Position numbers and translations under genes: made by a program. Below the pieces are notes generated by a model. It did not search any database, was not told the DNA's origin, and saw only the letters and a program-made list of their open reading frames with translations. DNA of 64,000 nucleotides from Korobacter sp036501185 (GTDB lineage Bacteria; Acidobacteriota; Terriglobia; Terriglobales; Acidobacteriaceae). This document shows, piece by piece, positions 53,831-61,582 of the stretch (position 1 is its first letter; every line of letters begins with the position of its first letter). The stretch lies in contig DASYAU010000061.1 of the NCBI GenBank assembly GCA_036501185.1, forward strand, positions 1 to 64,000, in the 5' to 3' direction.

Positions 53831-54768
53831 TGAGTGAAGAACAAAAACCGAACACGGAACCCGCGGGCCTGAAGAACTACAAGCGGCTGCTTACGCTGCT
53901 GCTGCCGGTATTGTTTCTCGTCATCGCGTTCATCGGCCTGATGTACCGATCACGGCTGTTTAGTGGCGAGAAGCGAATTGTGCTGTCGCAAGAGGAATCG
54001 CACAAGCTGGAAGAGCAGAGCAAGTCTCTGCTCGAACAGAAAAAGTACGAAGAAGCGCTGCAGCCTACGTCGACGTTGAACAAGGCCTATCCGGAGAACC
54101 ATATTTACCTTGGTCGGCTAGCGGACATCTACGACCATCTCGGACGCTATGCCGACGAAGCTCGGGCGTGGGAGAAGTACATGGATCACGCGCCGGTACC
54201 GATCGAAGCGTGTCCCGCGATCGGGCAGGCGTACTGGAAGCAGGGCGACAAATTCGAAGACCAGGCGGTCAACGCTTACCGGCGCTGCCTGGCTATCGAT
54301 CCAAAAAATACGGATTCGATCTTTTATCTCGGGCACGCCCTCGAAATGTCAGGTAACCGGGTCGAGGCTGCCGTGCAGTACCAGAACGGCCTGTCGATTT
54401 CACCTGGCTACGTCGACCTGCAACTGGGGTTGGCACGCTGCCTTGTTCGGCTCGATAAGCCCGATGACGCGAAAAAGCTGGCCGATAAGATCATCGCTGC
54501 GCATCCGGACAGCTCTGGCGCCTACCTGGTGCTGGGGATGCTGTACCTTCACCAGGAACACTATCCGGAGGCGAGGAAATACCTGACGGACGGGCTGAAG
54601 ATTTCGGAAACCGACCCAGACTTTCACCTGTTGCTGGCGCGGGTGGCGCAGGAAACAAATGACAGTGCGGAGGAGTTGCGACAGTACAACCGGCTGGTGG
54701 AGTTGAAGCCGAACGATCCACAGTTCCGGGCGCGCCGCGACTACCTCGCCAGGAACCAAGGCAAGTAA
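53830..54768 (+). CDS. inner-membrane-anchored periplasmic TPR protein
   Basis: A 312-residue protein sharing its start base with the previous stop. A short basic lead is followed by one membrane helix (about 20-40, LLTLLLPVLFLVIAFIGLMY). The rest faces the periplasm and is built of TPR units (LEEQSKSLLEQKKYEEAL, YRRCLAIDPKNTDSIFYLGH, GAYLVLGMLYLHQEHYPEAR and others). It resembles periplasmic TPR scaffolds such as those linking synthase and porin in alginate or cellulose systems, though no specific family was recognised. Confidence 0.8.
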   Translation: MSEEQKPNTEPAGLKNYKRLLTLLLPVLFLVIAFIGLMYRSRLFSGEKRIVLSQEESHKLEEQSKSLLEQKKYEEALQPTSTLNKAYPENHIYLGRLADIYDHLGRYADEARAWEKYMDHAPVPIEACPAIGQAYWKQGDKFEDQAVNAYRRCLAIDPKNTDSIFYLGHALEMSGNRVEAAVQYQNGLSISPGYVDLQLGLARCLVRLDKPDDAKKLADKIIAAHPDSSGAYLVLGMLYLHQEHYPEARKYLTDGLKISETDPDFHLLLARVAQETNDSAEELRQYNRLVELKPNDPQFRARRDYLARNQGK

Positions 54769-54770
54769 GA

Positions 54771-57284
54771 ATGCAACGTTCCCGCTGGACGGTGCTCGCG
54801 GCCCGTGTTGTCTTCCTGGCGTACACGTTGTTCACGTCTGCCTACTGCCTCCTGGCATATATTCCGTTCACCTATCAGCAAGTGCATGTGGGTGAGCTTC
54901 TGCCCTTGCTCACCCGGCTCGCACACCTTCATGCGCTGCTCTACTGGCCCGCGTTTGGGGCGGCACTTTATACGATCCTGCCGGAACATCGGCCCGGGAT
55001 CGGGCGCACAATGGCACTGGCCACGGTGCCCGTCGGTCTGACTTTCGGGATCGGGTTCGCGATCCATCCATTGTTGCCAAACTTGAAAAACGACTTGAGC
55101 AGCCTGGTTTGGTCGCTGGTTTCAATGCTGGCGCTGCTGTGGGTGGCCGCAATCGACTGGCTCCATGCGCGTCCCTCGATTAGTTGGAAGCCGGTAGATG
55201 AGGATGAGAGCGGCCGCATTTTCACGGCGTCGTTCCAAACATCGCTTTATGCGGCTGCGGTGTACTTCCTCATCGTGGTGCTGCGCATTTCGAACAGCAC
55301 CAACCTTGACTTTACGACGGGAGAGTGGGTATCCGTTTTGCTGTGGAGCGTTCTCTCTCACCTCCTAGTGTTCTTCCTCATATTTGCCGTGTTCGACCTG
55401 GGGCTGATTGTATTTGGCTACGTGCAACAGGTTACTGGCCGGGCCAAAGCGGGGAGCGCCGTTTCGATTCTAGTGGTTGTTCTTCTCGTGGCTGTCGCAT
55501 TGATGGGGGTGGTTTTTCCGCCGATCACGTTCCAAGGATTTGCGGCCTGGATAGCAGCCATGGTCATTGGGTTCTGCATCGTGGGGTATGCGGTAGGGGC
55601 CGGATTGCGGCTTCTGAATGACAGGCGCGAGGTGAGCGGGTTGCGGCTCCTAGTGGAGCCTTTTGCATTCCTTACGAAGTCAAATTGGCTGGCACCGCCG
55701 GCGGCTTTGACAGCACTCGCCTTGATTGTTTGGATTTGCTCCTCCCGTGTGAGCCGTCTCGATTGGGGTTTTGTAGTACAGAAGATGATCGTGATGCTGG
55801 TCTGGTCCGTGGCCTTCGCGATTCTTTATACGACGGGATCGCGATGGGTGCGATATTCGCGCCTATGGGCATACGTCGCAGGCGTGGCGGTGCTGATAAG
55901 TTACACAGCTCTGGTGGTAGCGGAGCCACGAGCGCAGGCGGATAACAGCGCTGCAACGACGATCGGGCGGGTTCTCGACGGCTTTGAAGGATACGATGTC
56001 TCGTTTCGGCTTGCTGACCAGGCGCTGCGTCCTCCGGTAGCTGCACATACCGGACGGACTGGAAATTTCTTCAGCTTTCTTGCCGAAAACACGAATATTC
56101 CTCGCTCGATCCACGTGGAGCCGGTGGACATCAGGCTGGTTCAAAACCTGGCGCCCGACAGTCGTCCAAAGCCCAACATTTTTTTCATCGTTATCGACAG
56201 CCTCCGTCGCGATTATGTTTCCGCGTATAACGCCGATGTCGGCTTCACACCTGCGATGGGCGCGTTCGCGAAAAATAGCGTGGTTTTCGAGAATGCTTTC
56301 ACACGCTATGGCGGGACCGGCCTTTCGGAGCCTTCGATCTGGGTGGGTGGCGAATTGTTGCACCAGCAGTACGAATCTCCATTCGCGCCAATGAATTCGC
56401 TGCAAAAGCTGCTGCAAGTGAACCACTATCGCGAGTGGATCAGTAGGGACAACATCCTTCAACAGGTGGTCCCCGATTCGAAAAATATCGATGAGTTAGA
56501 CAAGAACATCGGGACCATGCATTACGACCTTTGCACCACTCTCCAGGAACTCACGGGACGCCTGCCTGCGGTGAAGGAGGGGCCCGTATTTGTTTATACC
56601 CAGGCGCAAAATATTCATGTCTCGGTGATCGATCGCGAAAGCCGCTCAGTGCCTGCGGGAGAGAGCTTTCCTCCAGCATTTAACGGCGCGTACGCCTCGC
56701 GTCTCAGGAATATGGACGCCTGTTTCGGAAATTTCATAGAGGCGCTTAAGAAGCAGGGAGTGTATGACAACAGCCTGATCGTGCTTACCAGCGACCACGG
56801 CGATTCCCTCGGGGAGAACGGTCGTTGGGGCCATGCGTACACCATTTTCCCGGAGGTAGTGCGCATTCCGCTCATCGTGCATTTGCCGGCGATGTGGCGA
56901 AACAAGGTGGCAGATGACCCACAGGAAGTTACATTCCTTACTGACCTTACGCCGTCCCTCTTTTACTTGCTGGGCCAGAAGCAGGTGATGAACAACCCGC
57001 TGTTCGGGCATCCGCTGTTCACCGGATTGCTCGACGAGCAAAAGCCGTACGAAACGGATTCGCAGCTTCTGGTGTCGAGTTATGGACCGGTATATGGGTT
57101 GCTGAGTGATAACGGCAAGCGCCTCTATATCGCGGACGGCGTCAACTACCGCGATTACGCCTTCGATCTAAGCCCGGACGGCAGCAGCAAGGAGACAAGC
57201 TTGACCGAAGAGCAGCGGGCGGAGGCACAGCGAAAAATCCGCCAACAGGTTGAGGACATCGCCCACTTCTACGGGTGGCATTAA
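54771..57284 (+). CDS. multi-pass membrane protein with sulfatase/phosphoethanolamine-transferase-like domain
   Basis: An 837-residue protein. Roughly ten membrane helices fill residues 10-385. The C-terminal part (about 460-800) is an alkaline-phosphatase-superfamily domain: metal Asp in NIFFIVIDSLRRDY, metal Asp/His in LTSDHGDSLGENGRWGH. The nucleophile region reads YGGTGLSEPSIWVGG, without the CxPSR needed for formylglycine sulfatases. Thr or Ser could act as nucleophile, as in lipoteichoic acid synthase and phosphoethanolamine transferases. It would decorate the polymer or lipid on the periplasmic side. Last gene of the tight run; 73 bp to the next. Confidence 0.82.
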   Translation: MQRSRWTVLAARVVFLAYTLFTSAYCLLAYIPFTYQQVHVGELLPLLTRLAHLHALLYWPAFGAALYTILPEHRPGIGRTMALATVPVGLTFGIGFAIHPLLPNLKNDLSSLVWSLVSMLALLWVAAIDWLHARPSISWKPVDEDESGRIFTASFQTSLYAAAVYFLIVVLRISNSTNLDFTTGEWVSVLLWSVLSHLLVFFLIFAVFDLGLIVFGYVQQVTGRAKAGSAVSILVVVLLVAVALMGVVFPPITFQGFAAWIAAMVIGFCIVGYAVGAGLRLLNDRREVSGLRLLVEPFAFLTKSNWLAPPAALTALALIVWICSSRVSRLDWGFVVQKMIVMLVWSVAFAILYTTGSRWVRYSRLWAYVAGVAVLISYTALVVAEPRAQADNSAATTIGRVLDGFEGYDVSFRLADQALRPPVAAHTGRTGNFFSFLAENTNIPRSIHVEPVDIRLVQNLAPDSRPKPNIFFIVIDSLRRDYVSAYNADVGFTPAMGAFAKNSVVFENAFTRYGGTGLSEPSIWVGGELLHQQYESPFAPMNSLQKLLQVNHYREWISRDNILQQVVPDSKNIDELDKNIGTMHYDLCTTLQELTGRLPAVKEGPVFVYTQAQNIHVSVIDRESRSVPAGESFPPAFNGAYASRLRNMDACFGNFIEALKKQGVYDNSLIVLTSDHGDSLGENGRWGHAYTIFPEVVRIPLIVHLPAMWRNKVADDPQEVTFLTDLTPSLFYLLGQKQVMNNPLFGHPLFTGLLDEQKPYETDSQLLVSSYGPVYGLLSDNGKRLYIADGVNYRDYAFDLSPDGSSKETSLTEEQRAEAQRKIRQQVEDIAHFYGWH

Positions 57285-57357
57285 TGCGAAATAGCCGCAA
57301 AAACACTCGCAGGGAAGCACTTCGCGGGATAAACTCTCCAGCACTGAGGAGCACTCG

Positions 57358-59355
57358 TTGATAGGCAAACAGTTCGGCTCATACAAAATTGAGTCCAAGA
57401 TTGGTGCGGGCGGCATGGGCGTGGTGTACAAGGCACGCGACATGGAACTCGACCGCCCAGTGGCGATCAAGATGGTGCTGGACTCGGCCACCGAAGACGG
57501 GGCTGCGAGCGAAGAAGCCATCGCGCGATTCCTGCGGGAAGCGAAGGCAGCATCACGGTTGCAACATCCTGCAATCGTTCATATCTACCAGTTCGGCGTG
57601 GAGGAGAACACGCGCTACCTGGCGATGGAATTCATTGAGGGCCAGAACCTGCGGGCGCTCATCAATCGCCGTCCGCTTCCTGTCGAGAAGATTTGCGATA
57701 TCGGTGCGCAAGTGGCTGACGGTCTCGCAGTGGCGCACGAGCAGGGGATCGTCCACCGTGACCTGAAGGTGGAGAACATCATGGTCACCTCGCGTGGGCA
57801 GGCGAAGATCCTGGACTTCGGTTTGGCCAAAGTGCAGGACCGCGCGAGCGCGGACGACGCTACCATGGATGAAAAGTTCATGACGCAGCTCGGCACCGTA
57901 CTGGGCACTGCGAGTTCGATGTCGCCCGAGCAGGCGATGGGACGCGACGCTGATCCCAAGGCAGATGTCTTCTCGTTGGGGGTGGTGTTTTACGAGATGG
58001 CGACGGGGCAAAACCCGTTCATCGCGCCCACCGCCCAGGCAACACTTGCAAGAATCCTGAACCACCAGCCGGAGCTGGTGAGCCTGGTAAATCCGGCAAT
58101 CCCACCGGAACTCGAGCGGCTGATCCACCTTTGCCTGCGCAAGGAACCGAAGCAGCGGCCGACAGCCGCTGAAGTGACGAACATTTGCAAGCGGCTGCTG
58201 GCCACGGTGAATCAATGGGGAGGAACCTCGGCAGCGCCAGCCAACATCAGCGCACCCGCGGCGATGGCACCTTTGCCGTCGACTCCGCCGGCGGCATTCA
58301 CGTCGTTGTTGAAACCGCCATCTTCAAAGGCAGTGGCAGCTCCACCTCCGGCAAGCGCGGCCGCCGCAATGGCTTTGGGGACGACTTATCGCCTAATCAA
58401 GACGTTCCGCATTGCATTGAGCATACTCACGATGCTCGTAGCGCTGAGCTACTTCTTCTACATGTTGATCGGCGCGAACATCCTCCGTCCGGAGATTGTG
58501 GAGGGTACCACTGTCTGGAAGTGGGTTCTTGCCATTGTCGTGCCGTCGCTCACATTGTGCGAAAAGATCTTTGCATTTCATGCGGTCGTTGGCGGATGGA
58601 ACTTGCTGCTGGCGGGGCTCGGCGTGGCGGCGCTGCTGGCGCGCTACCTGATCCTAATGCCCATCGAACACGTGGAATTCAAAGCCAAGGCGAAGTACAT
58701 CAAGGCAAAGGGAACGACATCGAGCAGCTCCGTTGCGCCTTCGGCTTCGCGGAACGCGGATGATCGGCTCACACTTCTGCGGCAGTACAGTGACGGCCAG
58801 CGCGGTTCGGTAACCGGCACCCGCATGGCGGTTTTGTCGATCGACATCATCGGTTGGACGAGAATGATCGCGCAAGAAGATCCGTTGGTCGCAGAGCATG
58901 CGCACGCGGAGTACAAGAAGTTTGTCGACCGGATTCTGCGCACGAATTCGGCAGCAAAAACGGCCTTCACAAACGAAGGGATACTTTCTGCTTTTCCAGC
59001 TGCCGATAACGCGGTAATTGCGGCGAAGGCGATTCTGCGTGACATTGGTTGGTTCAACGAAGGGATCCATCGGCTGCAGTCGGCGTTCCACGTACGTTGC
59101 GGCATCAATGTTGGAAGCCTGGACATTCCGAACGACAAGCCGCTCGAAGAAGTGAATAGTGAAGTGATCGATCTCGCTGCGACAATGCAGAAGACCGCCA
59201 CCGCCGATTCCATTCGCGTCTCCGGCGATGTGCTGGCGCAGGTTTCCGACAACTCGGGGTTCGATATCGCGCAAGGCGCCGAGGTCGATGGTCGAGTCGT
59301 GTACGAGTACCGCGAGGCTGGCGGCGATGCGATGTCGAAATCGGAATCTGCTTAA
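57358..59355 (+). CDS. Ser/Thr protein kinase fused to degenerate class III cyclase-homology domain
   Basis: A 665-residue protein; TTG start with a GAGGAG site six bases upstream. The kinase spans 8-280: GAGGMGVVYKARD P-loop, K38, HRDLKVEN (133-140), DFG (153-155), SPE (189-191). A Pro/Ala linker (290-340) leads to two or three membrane helices (345-435). Residues 485-650 resemble adenylyl cyclase CHD: metal Asp D496 (SIDIIGW) and E540 where the second metal Asp is normal. The transition-state Asn and Arg seem replaced by D605 and T609. Kinase activity is likely; cyclase activity is doubtful. Confidence 0.85.
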   Translation: MIGKQFGSYKIESKIGAGGMGVVYKARDMELDRPVAIKMVLDSATEDGAASEEAIARFLREAKAASRLQHPAIVHIYQFGVEENTRYLAMEFIEGQNLRALINRRPLPVEKICDIGAQVADGLAVAHEQGIVHRDLKVENIMVTSRGQAKILDFGLAKVQDRASADDATMDEKFMTQLGTVLGTASSMSPEQAMGRDADPKADVFSLGVVFYEMATGQNPFIAPTAQATLARILNHQPELVSLVNPAIPPELERLIHLCLRKEPKQRPTAAEVTNICKRLLATVNQWGGTSAAPANISAPAAMAPLPSTPPAAFTSLLKPPSSKAVAAPPPASAAAAMALGTTYRLIKTFRIALSILTMLVALSYFFYMLIGANILRPEIVEGTTVWKWVLAIVVPSLTLCEKIFAFHAVVGGWNLLLAGLGVAALLARYLILMPIEHVEFKAKAKYIKAKGTTSSSSVAPSASRNADDRLTLLRQYSDGQRGSVTGTRMAVLSIDIIGWTRMIAQEDPLVAEHAHAEYKKFVDRILRTNSAAKTAFTNEGILSAFPAADNAVIAAKAILRDIGWFNEGIHRLQSAFHVRCGINVGSLDIPNDKPLEEVNSEVIDLAATMQKTATADSIRVSGDVLAQVSDNSGFDIAQGAEVDGRVVYEYREAGGDAMSKSESA

Positions 59356-59379
59356 GAGTTTTTCAGGTCGCATTCTCGG

Positions 59380-60282
59380 ATGGGCAAATTTTGCGTCGTC
59401 GGGTTGGGCGAGGTGCTGTGGGACGTGTTTTCCGACCACAAGGAACTCGGCGGAGCGCCCGCGAATTTTGCTTATATCAGCAGACGTCTCGGAGACGGCG
59501 GGATCACGGCGAGCCGCGTGGGGAACGACGAGCTCGGGCGTGCAGCGCTTCAGCGACTCGACGGACTCGGACTGCCGATATCGCAATTGCAAGTCGATGA
59601 AAATCACCCAACCGGCACGGTGCGGGTAGAAGTCGCGGCCGATGGGCAGCCGACGTTTGAGATCACCAAGCAAGTAGCTTGGGACTTCCTGGCGTGGACC
59701 CCCGAGTGGGAGGCGCTGGCTGCACGCGCGGACGCCGTGTGTTTCGGAACGCTAGCGCAGCGTATGCCACAGTCGCAAGGCACCATTCAGAAGTTTGTTG
59801 AAAAAACGCGCAGGGACGCGCTGCGTGTGTTCGATGTGAACCTGCGACAGGCGTTTTATTCGGAAGAAGTGCTGGCGGAATCGGCGCAGCGGGCGGACAT
59901 CCTGAAGCTGAATCACGAGGAGGTCCCTATCGCCGCGAAGCTGCTTGGTGCATCGCCGGGAAGTGATCTGGACTTCGGACGCTGGCTGTGTCGCGAATTT
60001 GCTTTGAAGTTGGTATGTGTCACGCGGGGAGGAGCCGGGAGCTTGCTCGTGAGTCCGCGTGACCATCACGACCATCGCGGAATTGCCGTGCAGGTGGCCG
60101 ATACGGTAGGGGCGGGCGACGCCTTTACGGCGGCGCTCGTGCATCACTACCTGCGAGGTGCAGATCCTGGAGTTATGAATGATTGCGCCAATCGAATGGG
60201 GGCACTGGTGGCCAGTCGTCGCGGCGCGACACCAACGTTCACACGGGATGAAATCGCAAGCGTGACATTGGAGCCGGTGTGA
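59380..60282 (+). CDS. PfkB-family carbohydrate kinase (fructokinase-like)
   Basis: A 300-residue ribokinase-fold enzyme. Opening VVGLGEVLWDVF and GGAPANFAYISRRLG are typical of fructokinases. The anion-hole and catalytic Asp are in VADTVGAGDAFTAALVHHY. It phosphorylates a sugar, probably fructose, using ATP. Sugar preference cannot be fixed by sequence. It lies 24 bp after the kinase/cyclase gene and overlaps the Smr-domain gene. Confidence 0.85.
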   Translation: MGKFCVVGLGEVLWDVFSDHKELGGAPANFAYISRRLGDGGITASRVGNDELGRAALQRLDGLGLPISQLQVDENHPTGTVRVEVAADGQPTFEITKQVAWDFLAWTPEWEALAARADAVCFGTLAQRMPQSQGTIQKFVEKTRRDALRVFDVNLRQAFYSEEVLAESAQRADILKLNHEEVPIAAKLLGASPGSDLDFGRWLCREFALKLVCVTRGGAGSLLVSPRDHHDHRGIAVQVADTVGAGDAFTAALVHHYLRGADPGVMNDCANRMGALVASRRGATPTFTRDEIASVTLEPV

Positions 60283-60620
60283 TGTTGAAGGTGATTAACC
60301 TCGAGGATGGCTTCCCTACGGTGGAGCAGGCGCGGCAGAAAATGCTGCGTGAGCTGCAACAGGCACGAAAGAATGGTCACAAGGTCGTGAAGCTCATCCA
60401 TGGTTACGGTTCGACCGGCGCAGGTGGCGAGATCCGGCTGATGGTGGGAAGAGCGTTGCAGGAGTTGAAACGGAGCGGTGAGATTTCGGATGTGATCTAC
60501 GGCGAAGACTGGGCTGTGACCGACGGCGCGACTTGGGAACAGCTGAAGATAAATCCCGCACTAAAACAAGATGCGGATTTGGGCCGGAAGAATCGCGGGA
60601 TCACGATAGTGTGGTTCTAA
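60282..60620 (+). CDS. Smr-domain protein
   Basis: A 112-residue protein with an Smr/MutS2 C-terminal-like domain (KVVKLIHGYGSTGAGGEIRLMVGRAL), whose HGxG motif marks the nuclease-type fold. Smr domains cleave nucleic acid, often branched DNA or mRNA on stalled ribosomes. The ATG at 60282 is used; a GTG at 60279 is in frame. It overlaps the fructokinase stop. Confidence 0.8.
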   Translation: MLKVINLEDGFPTVEQARQKMLRELQQARKNGHKVVKLIHGYGSTGAGGEIRLMVGRALQELKRSGEISDVIYGEDWAVTDGATWEQLKINPALKQDADLGRKNRGITIVWF

Positions 60621-60723
60621 GCTCCACAGAAGAATTCAACTGCAAGCGAATGTAAATTTTGTCTGCAGCAGAAGTCACGATGGTACTCTTGCTCTGCAAT
60701 CGCAACTTGATGAGGATAACGGT

Positions 60724-60975
60724 ATGACGGCGGTGTTGTGCAGGTGCGGCAAGAGCCACGGAGTCCTGGAGTTCAAGCTCCTGAAGCTCAAGGTGCATCA
60801 TGATCAAAGTCCAAACCGCAAGATGCTGGTTTCTCCTCTGAAGACGCTCAAAAACGGCCAAATGGTGGCCAGTTGCTGCTCCGAGCCGCTGTGCGACATG
60901 CTGGGGAATCCGATCCTGTCACGCAATGTAAGCACGATTAAGTTCAGTAATGTCATTGACGGCGACGAAAATTAG
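60724..60975 (+). CDS. small Cys-rich hypothetical protein
   Basis: An 83-residue protein preceded by a GAGGAT site about 8 bases before the ATG. It has CRC near the start and CCSEPLC in the middle, suggesting metal binding, and a basic stretch between them. No family recognised. It sits alone between the Smr gene and the GMC dehydrogenase operon. A real gene is likely but not certain. Confidence 0.5.
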   Translation: MTAVLCRCGKSHGVLEFKLLKLKVHHDQSPNRKMLVSPLKTLKNGQMVASCCSEPLCDMLGNPILSRNVSTIKFSNVIDGDEN

Positions 60976-61033
60976 TTTGTAATTTCCGATTGCGCTGGAA
61001 CGGTCGCATCGTGCAACATGCGGTGCACCTCCC

Positions 61034-61582
61034 ATGAGCATGAATCGTCGTGATTGGATCCTCGGATCTATGGGCCTTGCGGCGTGGACGGCCATCGCCG
61101 CCGCGCAACAGCATGCACATCTCGCTGCTCTCTCACCGGATACAACTTCTTTCGAGTTCCTGGACCCGGCAACCGCACGTGAAGTGGTCGCAATTGCCGC
61201 GCAGATCGTGCCTTCTGACGATGGCCCTGGGGCGACCGAGGCGGGGGTCGTATATTTCATCGACCGAGCGCTGAAAACTTTTGCTTCTGATGCTGCGGCT
61301 TCGTTCCGTGAGGGCATCGCAGATCTTGGCGTTCGCCGAAAAAAGATGTTTCCGGGATCAAAGTCTTTCGCGGCGCTCACGCGCGAGCAGCAGACCGAGC
61401 TTTTAAAAAGCATGGAGAAGACCCCGTTCTTTGACTGGATGCGCACTGCGACAATCCTGGCGTGGTTGGGGCCACCGGAGTATGGCGGGAATCGCAATCA
61501 AGTGGGCTGGAAATATATCGGATTCGACGATGCGGGATTCTTTGAGCCTCCATTTGGCTACTACGACAAGGAGTCCAAGTGA
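61034..61582 (+). CDS. gluconate 2-dehydrogenase subunit 3-family protein
   Basis: A 182-residue small subunit with a twin-arginine export signal (NRRDWILGSMGLAAWTAIAAA). The mature part matches gluconate 2-dehydrogenase subunit 3 (LDPATAREVVAIAAQIVPSDDGPGATEAGV, ending with LGPPEYGGNRNQVGWKYIGFD). This subunit chaperones and co-exports the flavin subunit, which is encoded next with a 4-base overlap and lacks its own signal. Confidence 0.87.
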   Translation: MSMNRRDWILGSMGLAAWTAIAAAQQHAHLAALSPDTTSFEFLDPATAREVVAIAAQIVPSDDGPGATEAGVVYFIDRALKTFASDAAASFREGIADLGVRRKKMFPGSKSFAALTREQQTELLKSMEKTPFFDWMRTATILAWLGPPEYGGNRNQVGWKYIGFDDAGFFEPPFGYYDKESK

